Positions 9,971-21,451 of a stretch of DNA of 64,000 nt are shown here, piece after piece; position 1 is the first letter of the stretch, and every line of letters starts with the position of its first letter. The notes beneath the pieces were generated by a model that was given only the letters and a program-made list of their open reading frames with translations, did not search any database and was not told where the DNA came from. The position numbers and the translations under genes are program-made. The stretch spans positions 24,080 through 88,079 of the forward strand of contig JAZAYU010001101.1 in the NCBI GenBank assembly GCA_038501625.1, written 5' to 3'. This DNA comes from Corbicula japonica. Lineage: Eukaryota > Mollusca > Bivalvia > Venerida > Cyrenidae.

Positions 9971-10851
9971 CTAGGTCATCACATTGCCTTCCCGAATATT
10001 TTGTATTGTCTCAAGATCTCTGATCAAGATCTTACGGGAGGAGCCTTCCTCATCACCGGCACAACTAACATACACTTTGCAACCGGCTACCCAAGTCTTT
10101 TGAGCTAACTTATCTCGCACAAGCTGTCTAGCCTCGAATGAAAGACGCTCACGAAAATTAGTCAGATTTTCCTGCACGAAAATTCCTGCGCTGAGTTGTT
10201 TCCTCAGAGAATACACACGATCTCGTGCTTTAGAATTGGTGAATTTGACTATCACTTTACGATTTTCACCATCCTTAGGTTTACCTTTACGGGTATCCGG
10301 TCTATATCGGTGCTAGAGAGTTCTATCTTGGCAACCTTCGCATAGTTTAGGAGTTTTTGTTCAACATTCTCATTCGATGTTCCTGGATCGTCTGGAATAC
10401 CGGAAATGTCTAGGCACATCCTCCGCCCATATTGTTCAAGTTCATCCAGCTCTAGTTTAGAAGTCGAAAGGGATGCTTTTAGTTTAGCGTTTTCTGCCTT
10501 AAGATTAGTGTTCTCTTCTCTTAATGATTGAATTTCTTGTCTAAGCTTAAGAGTTTCATCATCGTTTGATAAATTAAAATCTCCTTTCAGTTCAGATAAG
10601 ATGACGGATTTAAAATCTTTAGCAAGTAAACTTGCTAGGTCTCTCAAGTCATCCTTGCTAAATTTGGCCGCCATTTTAGATAAACAATCGGCGTGACTAT
10701 GTTCGGAGTCTGAATCTTCAACTGCTTCAAAATAAACACTAGTATCGCTATCGACGTCTGATTGTTGGTAACCGGGTTTCAAATGCTTTTGTTTTTTCTT
10801 ACCCAAAATTTGCTGTGGAGAAGACTTATTTCGCTTGCGTCCTCCCGGCAT
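9971..10851 (-). pseudogene. LINE ORF1 (L1-like coiled coil + RRM), frameshifted
   Basis: This is an RNA-binding ORF1 protein of the L1/Transposase_22 type, which coats LINE RNA. The first frame (10851-10252, 199 codons) has a basic start (PGGRKRNK), an acidic Ser/Asp stretch, a coiled coil at about residues 100-140 (LREENTNLKAENAKLKA) and the conserved LEQYGRR entry into the RRM, then ISGIPDD and DIDR. The second frame (10255-9971) continues with IVKFTNSKARDRVY, FVQENLT and the C-terminal domain, ending in TAG. The two halves are in different frames. The shift lies near 10290, just after DIDR, so this copy is inactive unless the shift is programmed, for which I see no slippery site. It lies 1.1 kb upstream of ORF2 on the same strand. 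Confidence 0.8.
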
Positions 10852-10969
10852 TGGTTAGTCCGAAGTTCAAGTCGCAGTTCACAGTATTTTCACATTAAAA
10901 ATCACAATTACATCCGTTTCTGTTTAGAAAAGCCACAATGGAATCACAGATACATTATACACACCACTT

Positions 10970-11153
10970 TCTATCACGTTTTTGGTTTAAGGAACCGATA
11001 AATAGGCAAAAAGCTACATTTTTTTTCTCAGTAGAAGAAAACCGCCATTAGTGTTTACCGCCACCGGAAGTCCTTATATTTGGTTGAACTCAAATGCTAA
11101 AATCTGGGTTTCAATATATGCGGTATTCGGCAAACTATACATAAAGAGAATCT
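10970..11153. other. Left flank of foldback, unassigned
   Basis: No gene seen. It may include the LINE 5' boundary. Confidence 0.35.
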
Positions 11154-11294
11154 ATCATTGGTATTCGGCGAAGATCAAGGTATCTCAACCCGAGGGTAAT
11201 GCTTTCCAGACGGAAGGGAGGATGTGCCGAGTTTCCGTCTGGAAAGCATTGCCCGAGGGTTGGGATACCGCGATCTTCGCCGAATACCAATGAT
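11154..11294. mobile_element. Foldback (palindromic) element, about 63-bp arms
   Basis: The sequence from ATCATTGGTATTCGGCGAAG to CTTCGCCGAATACCAATGAT is an almost perfect inverted repeat. The arms are about 63 bp and include CTTTCCAGACGGAA, around a loop of about 15 nt (GGGAGGATGTGCCGAG). ORF frames crossing it are artefacts of symmetry. It is probably a small nonautonomous foldback or MITE. No target duplication is evident. Confidence 0.7.
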
Positions 11295-13950
11295 TGATTA
11301 TTTTTCTCACTTACTTCTTAAAGATTCAAACAAAATTCTTTAAAATTAAAAAAAACGCAAGAATTTTAGAGAACTATTTCTTTCGCGTAACTTCCAGTAG
11401 GAACGGTAAATCAGCCACGAATACACGTTCCTGTCAAACACCCATTACATGTAGGCCTTCAACAATATCGTTAAAAATAAAAGAAGGGAAAAGAATAGTT
11501 TTTTCATTGCATGAAAGCAGCTGGTTCATCCGTTGATGAACGGATAACGGATCTGCGATTTTTAAGGTTATCCATGATTTCGTCACAATTCAAAATTCAA
11601 CAAAATTAAATTGTACATATCAGTTGAAATGTCCCGATTAAACAGCAGTATGTTTCGTATTTTATTTTCCATTCACTTTCTTTATAGATCTTGATGTTTA
11701 AAACGAAGCTCGCAACAGCGGTATAAGAATGAAACACTATGGAAGATTATTAATGCAAATATTCTTTCCTGTCATATGCTAACTGTTTAGTACTAAATGA
11801 CAGTATTTTTGCATAAAAGCTATTAGCTGATTTATGTAAAATTGTAAATGCTTGATGATTTATGTCTAAGTATATTGTCAGTTAAAGTAAATGGCTAATA
11901 ATTAGATACAAGTAAGAAAACACATGTATGTAATTGCATTGCAATTATTGTTTAGTGATATGTTTCTCTATAATTTATATCAAATGTAAGTACTTAAGGA
12001 TAGCTGCTTTGTGTTATCCATAATGTACTGTATACATCTTTATATGCGCGCATTTTGAAAGTATTTTTTTCGTTCTTATGTAAAAATAAATAATTATTAT
12101 TTCTGTATTGTGTTTGTTAAAAACAGGTACCGGAATTCGTGTTTCTGTATTTTGTTAGCCGGGTCCATTTTCGTTTAGTTGAAGAACGACAACTCTGGTC
12201 TACTTGGTTAAATAATAACTGCTCCCCGAATCATAGCAGGAGCATGTAACTCCAGGCTACCTTTGAAACTCTTCTTAAAGAAGATTTGCGGCAATATTCG
12301 CTGATTTTGTTCACCGGACAAAAGCAATGGATATGTAATAATATGAATTAGGCTATGCCTAAGTACGGCAAAAGCATTTTCCAAATAATACAACTTCATT
12401 GATATAGTTCACTTTCCTTGAGTTCTGATTGAAGAATTCGTCTTTTCAACCTATCTTTGATCTTGACTGGACTTAGTATAGATTTAGATTTGGTACAAGT
12501 AGCACTGAACGAACCAATTGTTCACAATTAAAAAAAAATAATACTAGGTGCAGTCAACAGTACTGGAACCAACCTGTAATAAGAATGTCATACCACCAGT
12601 CTTTATATTGTTGTGTTTTTTAAGAAAGAAATAAATTGCAAACATGCAGTTTTCAGGAAAGCACCTTAATCGATTTTAAGGTAATGAATTACAAGCACAC
12701 AGTCAGAATCATATGCAGAATCATTGTGGTAGAAAAATACGCAAGCCAGGAATTTTTTTCAGAGACCAATGAAAACTGAACAAACCCAAGTCCAGAGGAG
12801 CGGATCAAAACAATACATGTTTAAAGCTGGACTCTGATATTGGGGAGTCTCCCAAATGTAACATTTTATTTCTTTTATTGATCATGTGTCCATCATGATC
12901 TACATATATACTCTGGTTTCTTTGAACTCTTTCAGTCAACACTGTAAAATGGTTGTTCCACAGTCCTCGAGTAAACATATAGTATTTTTGATTTTGTTAA
13001 TGGTGTGTATGATTGATATGTATATCGTGTCTGGCTCTGCATAGTAACATTGATAATTGATATTCTCTTTAACACCGTATCAATGTTAATTTGCAAAACA
13101 TCATGTGCAGCTTTAATCTTACACATTGTTGCCCAGCCATTCCTTAGAATCATTGAATTGTAATACGGAGTGATGGAACCATTGGTTAGGCCATGACTGA
13201 CAGTAGCAATATCTTTCCACAGAACCCAGTTCTCAATTATATGATTGCAGATCATAATCCTGCAGTGAAAAGTTTTAGAAACAACTCCATGTAGAGTCAT
13301 GCTGAGACAATGAAAAAAAAAACAGTTGCCATTCCCTGGAACATCAATATTTGATTACTGAACTCCATTTATAGACTAAGTCTTATTGTTGCAGTGGCCT
13401 GGTCGTTTTTTTCTGGTTGTTTTATTACTTGCTGAGTAACTATGTTCTGTTAATATTGAAGTGTCAATTTGTTGTACACTTTGTACATTTATAGCATTAA
13501 AAGTGTTTTTGTCTTATGCATGAAACCCTTCTTTCAATAACACTTGGATTTAACGTGTAACTATGCTCATTCAAAATGGTGCAATGCATTCTTAAAATTC
13601 TGTTAATCATAAAGAATGTTAAGTTTGCATATTTGCATGTATTGAAATTTGTTATTAATTAAAAATTATAAAAAAATTAATAATTGATGCAGATTCTTGC
13701 ATTTTGACGCAATCAAATTTGAACATTTCCACTTTTGAGCCTATCTGATTCTGAGCTTTGGGTCATATTGATGCAGGAAGATTTAGGACAAACGGTCAAA
13801 TTTTGCATGAATAAAGATCAATATTGTGTCTATTGCATTTTAATAAGATGTAAATACTTATTTGACCCTTGAAAATAAACTAACATGGAGTTAAATCAAT
13901 TTTACAAATAATGATGTTCAGTGAATACAAGACTTGCGATGATCTAATTA
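11295..13950. other. No recognisable feature
   Basis: 2.6 kb of AT-rich DNA. The longest frame, 122 codons at 12932-13300 (-), has no motif or splice context that I can recognise. No repeats are obvious. Confidence 0.45.
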
Positions 13951-14420
13951 TGACCCCTTGAAATTTCTCAGTAGGGGTCAGATGACCCCTGGTTTTCAAA
14001 AGCTATTGAAATCCCTGTTACCTCGCATTTTGGGAAGTCTCTGCCACAGTTGGGAAAATACTGCATTTTTGGATTGGGAAGTGGCCTTATATAGGCCTCT
14101 GTTATATAAGGATGAAAAGCCCTGGAGAGTGACATATAACTCAATCAGTTCTATTTTAATAAGTAAATGTAACAAAAGCATTGGTTCAGTATGTTTAATT
14201 TAACGTTCATTTTAAGAAAGCAAGATAATGAAACACCCTTAATAATAGGCATACATGTATATCAGGGCTTTTTCAGCGTGTCTCATTGGGCCGATATTGG
14301 GCCCCATTCCCAAATCCCTGAAAGGGACCATTTTCCCCAATTTCAAGAAAAATATTCCCAATTTCAAGAAAAAAATCCGATTTCAACAGAAATACCTTTA
14401 GCCTATAAAACAGAAAGAAA
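13951..14420. repeat. Possible degraded dispersed repeat
   Basis: The stretch contains GGGGTCAGATGACCCC (small palindrome), AAAAGCCCTGGAG and later TATCAGGGCTTTTTCAG, plus three direct copies of CAATTTCAAGAAAAA-like sequence at about 14338-14390. Overlapping frames on both strands show no conserved domain. I can say only that it is low-copy repetitive in texture. Confidence 0.25.
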
Positions 14421-17400
14421 TAAACAAGAAACCATATAATCAAGAGACTTATCAAATTCCCAAAATTGTTTGTTTACTTATGATATGTGATCAATGAAAA
14501 CTACGTATCATGAATTTATGTATGTAACCGGTGTAAAAAACAGTGTATACGCCTTTCCAATAATTCGATGAATTCTTTTGGTTACCTCCCCTGTCCAGTC
14601 ACGTGACTGCTCTACGGGAAAAATGATTGCTCGCTGTAATAACGTAATAGGGAATACGTACCTACAACTTTCTTTTTATCATATAATTCTTTTTTGAAAA
14701 ATATATTTTCTCTTTGAAATAGTAATAATACATTAGCGTTATGACATTTTTGAAAATAATTGATAAAACAATCAAGTTTCTTTGACTAAAAGTGTCAAGT
14801 CATTATTCCTCGCGTTAAACACTAAACGACTTGAACTAACAGCCAGTGTTCTCTCCACGGCTAAATTGTGTCTCGTTTCCGGATTAGCGTGTCTAATCAA
14901 CTACTGACATCATGTTATGATTATGTCCGCGGCGATTGATTTTGAAGGCGGCATGCCAAAAACATGTCAAATTGTCTCGCACACGGGGTCATCTGTCAAT
15001 TCCTTAAAGGGGCAGATATCATTGACCAATAGAGATCGTGTAATTACTATTTGCAAGGTATCTACACCTCCCAATTCTTAAGTATTTCGGAGTCCTTAAA
15101 TTACTGGATGTGCCAGCAAATGTATTTGATTTAGCACTTATATGGATTCTTAATCAACATTACGACACGTTATAGAAACAAAAGCCGTCAATAAAAAACA
15201 AATCTTGTCAAAACATTTTATTTTAGCGTTTGGGCTTTTATGCCAAAATTACAAACTGTAAAACCTAAGAAATCTAAATTGGATATGCAACCATATTGTA
15301 ATATAAATATTCCCATCTTTATTGGAAGCCGGCATCTGAATCCTTGGATTTTATTCTACGAATGATACTTCTACAACAAACAATCAGATTACCGATCCTG
15401 TTTTATTTTAAGACAGAATCATATTTGGTTGTGAAGTATACGTAACATTTTAAAAGTTCAAATCATATATTCGTTGACCATAAACGCCATAAATTATAAG
15501 GACTATTCTATTGTTCAAATGTGTAAGTATCAACAAATGTAGATTGTATTTTTTTGTCTACAGATCATGTAACCAGATGTTGACATATCACGATTTCCGG
15601 ATAATAGCGCATTGCCAGTCTTAGAAATTTGCAACATTCACACCAGTAGAATATATTTTCAGCAGAAAAGATATTTAGAAGAAATTGTTGTACAGATTTG
15701 GTAAAATTAATGCTTATGTTTGTCCAAATTGCGTTTCATACTGCCTACTATCAACAAGAATGGCACATGTTCTTAAATCATTAAAAATCTAAATATCTAA
15801 CAAATAGTGAAAATAACAAAGTCTGGCTAGAATAACAGACCAGCAACTTATTTTTCCACCGCCGGCGACGAACGCAGACCTGCAATATAGTGGATAATGT
15901 TAGCTATTATGTGCTTAAGCCATTAGTCCGATCGTTCAGCTTTCACGCAGAGCCTCGTTTTGGATTGATTTCCGGTCGCGGGAAGTAACTCGTACAGGAC
16001 TGCGAAACTGTTTATTGGAAAGGCGTATACTGCTTAAGAAAATTTACAATGGGTGCCTACCGATATACTGAGTTACCTCCCATTGAGAGTGGTTTCCCTT
16101 GCTGATTGGGTAGTTCCGGTTTAAAAGCTGTAATAAAGCGTAGCATAAAAAGTGTAAATAAAAAGGCTAAAAGTGCTTTTGAAGTTAAAATGCATTGTCG
16201 AATTAACAAAAAAAGTGAAACAGACATATAAGGAATATCATTCATCTTTGTAAATTGATTTTTAGTTAATAACTAAATGCAACTTTACCTATTTTCGTAA
16301 CTTCACGTATCCTTTATGAATTTTTTTTTGGCTGGCATGGAAATTATAGCTTTTTAAAACTTTCACTTAAGTATTCAGCCAACCACCGTTAAGTCATCCA
16401 AACAATGTATTAAGAAAAGGGCCAGGTGTTTTATGACCATGTTACGTAATCTAATTAACAAAACTGGGTTTTACCAGCTGGAGGTGTGATGAAGGCCTTT
16501 TGAAGTTCAGTTGTAGATTTGTAAGAGGTTGAAAACGTTGCTTGTTGAGGGTAAAATTGTTGTTTTAGGAAACTGACTAGAGATTAAATATTCTAATTAA
16601 TGCATTGTCACAATAATGTTTGAGACTCGAGACATTGATTATTTGATATTGGCAACTCAAAGCGCTCCGAACTAAATTAAATAAAACTCGGGAAGTTTTA
16701 CCCAAACATATAATTATTTATTTAAATGTATAAAATTGATGTAAAACTAAATGAACTAAACATTTTCAGAAATATAGAGAAAAATGCGAAAACATTATGC
16801 AACAATGTTTGAATTATTATGTTCTTAATTGTATAAGAATAAGAAAGAACTTTTTGGAGAAAAAAACAGTATATTGAAAAATATGTCAATACAAACATGG
16901 CACAAATCTATTATCCGAATCGTGTGCATTCAATTTGTAGGATAAGGTTCAGTTATTTAAAATATCTATTTAATTTCTGGCAAAAAAGTTGCATCGGCAC
17001 TGGGTTACTATAACCCAGATCGGCATGAAAGAACATTTATAAAAGTGAACGGGCGTTTTCATTGGCAGATGTCAAACTTTAACCTTTTTAACGTTTTCTA
17101 ACTTTTCTTTTCCTCAAATCTGCCATTTTTAAGCAAAAGAAATGTTTTTTCTTTAATCTATTAGTTACCAAAGGAGTCGAACACAAAGATGTTTTACACA
17201 AACCTCTCCGACGTATTAAAATGGTTAGAAGAGAAAATTCAAATATTGTGCGCTGCACTATAAAGGCCATCTTTTTTCCATTCAATGATAATAATCAAAC
17301 GTTCTTATGCATTATGCTGATATCTCACCAACCAGACCCTATAAAAACGTATTTAAAAGGACCACGGATGATTACTGCAGGTCAGTTTTAATTGTCAATC

Positions 17401-17495
17401 TCAGACCGGTACTACCCAGTGACAGGTGCGCGTTACAAAGGGAGGTAAATTAAGACAGAATATTGAAATAACTCTGTATAAAGGTAGGACCCCAT
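14421..17495. other. No recognisable feature
   Basis: AT-rich sequence. No supported gene, RNA or array found on either strand. Confidence 0.45.
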
Positions 17496-17682
17496 TTAGC
17501 CAGGGGCCTTCTTCACAAAGACAAAAACCCCTGAAAAAGCCTTGTATATGTAGAGCCTGACAGAAGATAAAGATAAACGCAATGGCTCATTTATTCTTAT
17601 CTGATTTACAACACATGTAGTTAAGCAAATTGGTAATAATTTAAAGCTAGCAAGTACTTTGTAAAGTAGAACAATTACAAAC

Positions 17683-17942
17683 CTGACTATGACTTGCAAA
17701 AGTACACAGAATTTGTGAGTCCAGTAAGTTATGCAACTTTGCGCAGTTGGTTGACGTCGTCGCCCAACAGCAGCCGGGTGCTTATAAGGGGCAAAGAGTG
17801 CCCTTGTTGCTGCTGTTAGGGCTGTGGATCTACTTTCTATAGATGTAGTACTGGAGTTAGTTGTGGTAGTCACACTTGATTGGTTTCCCATGAGCGCTTC
17901 AGCAGCTTGCCGCAGCAACTCAGCAGCTCTTTGCTGACTCAT
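17683..17942 (-). CDS. Candidate first coding exon of an uncharacterised metazoan protein
   Basis: On the minus strand an ATG at 17942 opens MSQQRAAELLRQAAEALMG (amphipathic helix), followed by a Ser/Thr-rich linker, ALFAPYKHP, a basic patch (GRRRQPT) and YWTHKFCVLL. From memory, the order ELLRQAA ... ALF(A/S)PY ... basic ... (Y/T)WTH(E/T/K)F resembles the N terminus of an uncharacterised protein family that is repeated in cnidarian, fish and mollusc genomes. Its function is unknown to me. Codon usage and composition differ from the AT-rich surroundings. A plausible donor, AG/GTTTGT, ends the exon at 17683. Beyond it the frame becomes hydrophobic and unlike protein. No second exon was identified. 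It could be a gene fragment carried by a repeat. Confidence 0.4.
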
Positions 17943-18204
17943 TCTGTTAACATGTCCAAATACCAGTTATAACATTTGACAGAAAAAAAGCTCTGCTTTT
18001 AATATCTGAACTTTGATTGAAGTTATGCCATTACATACCTAATTCTAAAAAAAACCAAAAAACATTAAATTCTCACTGCTCTATTACTTTTCATATTTAA
18101 TTTCACCCACATTAAATTTTACAGTTGAGAAATTATATTTACCTGAAACACTGCTGGATAAATGACACTGGAGTCCCAGACCCATAACTTTAAAACAAGG
18201 AAGT

Positions 18205-18307
18205 GTCTCCTCGACCGGGCCCGGTCGAGGAGACTCAGAGTCTCCTCGACCGGCTGCCGGTCGAGGAGAATATACTCGTAGGACTGTTTCCTCGACCGGC
18301 TCCGGTC
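18205..18307. repeat. Stacked CTCGACCGG palindromes
   Basis: There is a perfect 30-bp palindrome at 18205-18234 (core CGACCGGGCCCGGTCG). A second palindrome at 18241-18269 has a one-base spacer (arms TCTCCTCGACCGGC). An incomplete third lies at 18288-18307. The minus-strand frames through it encode artefactual RPVEET-like repeats. It sits just inside the left end of the 18199-19523 element. Confidence 0.85.
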
Positions 18308-18989
18308 TAAACAACGGAAGAGGGTACTTCCGTACAATCGATAATTTTATCGCGTTTTAAAATGTTTTTTGAAATAAACAAACTTTTCAATATTCAGTTA
18401 CTTTATGTGTTAAAATATACAAAACTTCGTCATAATAATTTTGTTTTATGTTACTTTTAACTTATCAGTTTTCTCAGTTAAACATTGGGATTGCGGCGTT
18501 AGCTTAGTCTGTAAAGGTTGATAAAGAATGAAAAAAATCACATATACGCACTACCATTAGATAATTTTTATGATAACTTACAAGTTATTTTAAAATGAAA
18601 TAAAGAGTAAAAAGTTTTCGCTTATTTTAACTTTTACCGTTGTAAAACATATTTTTTCTCAATACACGTACTTTTTGACAGCAACATGTATATTCACGAT
18701 TACTCGGGCTGATTTCACACATCCCGGCAGGAAGGGACTTTAGACTGACACATTGTTTAATCATGTCAAAACTTATATTCAAATAACTTCCAACTAACTT
18801 CAGCCTTCACTGTAAGTGACACTATTAAAATGATTGTCAGCGAGAAATCTTCAGTCGTTTCAATCTTATATATTTTAGCGTCCGTTTGCTTGCACTAGAT
18901 TACGCTTAAAATCTTTTTACAACCGTCTGTCACAAAATGCCTCAACATACATCTGGATTATTAGCGCATTACCCCAAAAGTGGAAATAA

Positions 18990-19200
18990 AAATGTGGTCA
19001 TTGAAGGCACGTGGTCTTTATTCACAGGTAAATATGTTCTTTAAATCAGTCGGTGGCACAAATACAAAGGGTCTTTATCCACATGTATTGTTGTCTTAAA
19101 TTTCAGTTGGTTGTCAGCGTAGGGTGAACTGTATTTATCCCACTGACTTTAAGCACAAATTTACCTGTGAACAAAGACAACCTGTCTTCAAAGACCACTT
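18990..19200. repeat. Remnant of the 288-467 MITE family, in inverted arrangement
   Basis: GTGGTCTTTATTCACAGGTA followed by TTCTTTAAATCAG resembles the interior of 288-467. The half at 19134-19195 repeats the same motifs in reverse complement (TTTACCTGTGAACAAAG, AAGACCACTTAT), with GGGTGAACTGTA between. This is best read as two fragments head to head. Confidence 0.45.
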
Positions 19201-19531
19201 ATGAGTTGTCTCTTTAATGTTCTTATAAGACATGTTTAACAATGCGTCAAACTTGAATGAAAATCTTATTCCGAGAAAAGGATGAACACGTGACATACAA
19301 ATGCGAGTATAACACTTAAACTTCATTTAAGAAACTAAAAATGTGACACACGAATACTAAACAGTTTTGATGCCTAAAACGACTGATTTCCCGGCACTCA
19401 GTCCGTAACAAATTGTAAACGAATATCATTTTTATGGGGATCCTTTTTTCCTAATGTTAGTAACTCCTCATGTGAGTAATAAGTAAATTTACGTGTTTTG
19501 ATTGTATCGAGGAGACACTTCCATAAAACAA

Positions 19532-21205
19532 ACTTACTGCTTAGCTGGACCTAAAGATGTCCGAATTAAATCACTGTCCGAATAGTGGTTCAGATTGTCC
19601 TTAGGAAAGTGTTACTCACCACGCAGGTAATGACAAAATCGTCGATGTTTATACTATTAATAAATTTTCATTATGGCGGCGGCGCCAGTAACCGGTCCTA
19701 ATTTCACAGTTTCCGACACACACTCTGTACCTAGTCTATGAAATCAATCCACAACAACATCCTGAAACAGAAATCAGTGATTACTGTAAACATATGGCTA
19801 TAAACTACTCAGGCAACACAAATTCAGGCTATGAAGAACTCCTCAAAAAACACAGTCCAAGCATCACTTTTGCACAGTCGGCAGAGGCAAAAATCACGAA
19901 AACTAAAATCTTGCAAAATATTAATGTCCAACCGACAACTCCCAGAAATGGTTGCTTTCAAACCAGCTGAAACAGCAGATTCAGAAAAGAATATAGCCAA
20001 TAGCTGTCATCCCTACCGATTTTCCGCAAAATAAATCCAAAAACATCCAACTGAATTTCTGACCCGGAAACAGATTACTATACAGGATTTCCCTAGTTTC
20101 GAATTCAAGCCCCTGCATCACACTGACCATCACCTGGCTGCTTTTGGTTTCTAACAGTTATTAAACAAATATATTCTAAATACCTTGAAAACACAAAACC
20201 TGTATCTATAATTAATTTAGGCTTGATAAATGTCAACATATCTTCATAATATCCCCTATTTCATAATTTCTACATGGCCAGTTCGGGTAAGTGGCTATCT
20301 TACTGGTATGCGCTCCCTATGGAAGCATAAACAGTGCCTAATGGCAGAGAATATTATCCGTACCTCTTCTGTTTAGGCCTTTCATTATGCTGTTTTGACG
20401 GAGGTTATTGCGCGCCTGACGGTTGATTTGGGAGCAGTTGTTAAATCGTTTACTGCTTGTGCACCACCTAGCGTTAAAATTTAATGAAATAAACTGGTTC
20501 CTGGCTTTTTAGAAGTTGGCTAATGACTTTTGCTTAGTGTCTAACGACAACTGACATGTGAAAAAGAGTTTTATAAACAGGACACATATCTTATTATTAA
20601 AATCAAAGTATTTGTAAAATTGAAGTAAAATTAACCACAATGAACTTAACACTTGTAAAAAATGTTCACAAATGCATGCACATATTTGTTAGTATCGAGT
20701 TGGGTATGACACTAAGCATTTCTCAATTAACACGTTTTCATATCCATACAGCATACATTTGTCATTTAATAGGTAGCAATTAACACAATTTCATATCCAT
20801 ACAGAATAGATCTACATTTGTTATTTAATAGGTAGCATTTGTCATAAAGCACTAAACAGTTAAGATAAGACATAATGGAATAAATGCATAAATAATCTTC
20901 CATAAAACACTTTATAAAAAGTAGCAATTTCAGACTCATACCACGATACACTTCCAAGTTCCAGCGTTAAGAATTTAGCAACCTCCGAGTGTATCCTTTC
21001 CAAATGATTTTTGAACAAAATCCCGATGAAACAAAAAAAAAATCAACGGATTGCTCTTTTTGAAAAAGTAAACATTACGTCTCTTTACAAATTTAGATGA
21101 CGTAGAAATAGTATCATGACGTAATCTATATCAAAAATGAAAGTGCTCAATTAATATGGTGCGCAATAATACGAAAGAACGCGAGCACGCGGAGCGTTAG
21201 ATTAT
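19532..21205. other. No supported feature
   Basis: AT-rich sequence. A direct repeat of CATATCCATACAG-type sequence occurs at 20738 and 20791. No gene could be supported. Confidence 0.4.
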
Positions 21206-21345
21206 AAGTATCATGCATGAGTGTGAGGTGAAGATGGAGGGTTAACTGTTTTGCGGGAACGAGGCTCTGCCGATTTCCCGCCAAAACAGTTTACCCGAGG
21301 TGACAGATTTTTCTATCTTTACCGAATGTCTCATGCAAGATACTT
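21206..21345. mobile_element. Foldback element, about 65-bp imperfect arms
   Basis: AAGTATCATGCATGAG at the left pairs with CTCATGCAAGATACTT at the right. Arms continue inward through a better paired core (GGGTTAACTGTTTTGCGGG against CCCGCCAAAACAGTTTACCC) around a loop of about 20 nt near 21270. It is palindromic MITE-like and noncoding. Confidence 0.6.
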
Positions 21346-21451
21346 TTTCTTGCATTCCTTTTATTATTTATAACATTTCTGTGTAAGTATACAAACTAAT
21401 TCATTTTCCTTACGCTGAAATATTGACGTTAACGCAAACCTTTTTTATAAA

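Larger units (their letters stand above)
5245..10900 (-). mobile_element. APE-type LINE (CR1/jockey superfamily-like), near complete
   Basis: Read on the minus strand, this stretch contains an L1-type ORF1 (10851-9971, one frameshift), a 1.1-kb inter-ORF region, an intact ORF2 with endonuclease and reverse transcriptase (8866-5342), and a short 3' region ending in T/G-rich TTGTTTTTTGTTGTTTTTTT near 5250. Gene order and domains are those of a two-ORF LINE. The 5' boundary is uncertain (about 10.87-11.0 kb) and I found no clear target duplication. The intact ORF2 suggests recent insertion. It is possible, but less likely, that ORF1 and ORF2 come from two elements. Confidence 0.8.
18199..19523. 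mobile_element. Probable hAT-like element with 8-bp TSD and subterminal palindromes
   Basis: The left end GGAAGTGTCTCCTCGA (18199-18214) is repeated exactly, inverted, at 19507-19522. TAAAACAA occurs immediately outside both ends (18191-18198; 19524-19531, with one extra A between TIR and TSD on the right). An 8-bp duplication fits the hAT superfamily. The left subterminal region carries stacked palindromes (18205-18307). There is no transposase ORF. It contains the remnant repeat at 18990-19200. Confidence 0.5.

Noticed and set aside
12932..13300. 122-codon minus-strand ORF
   Set aside because: No recognisable domain, no coding-like composition and no splice context. It cannot be excluded but is not supported.
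19673..19741. ATGGCGGCGGCGCCAGTAAC start, 22 codons, possible first exon
   Set aside because: Good-looking start context but immediate stop, no clear donor or downstream exon, and only one small GC-rich patch.
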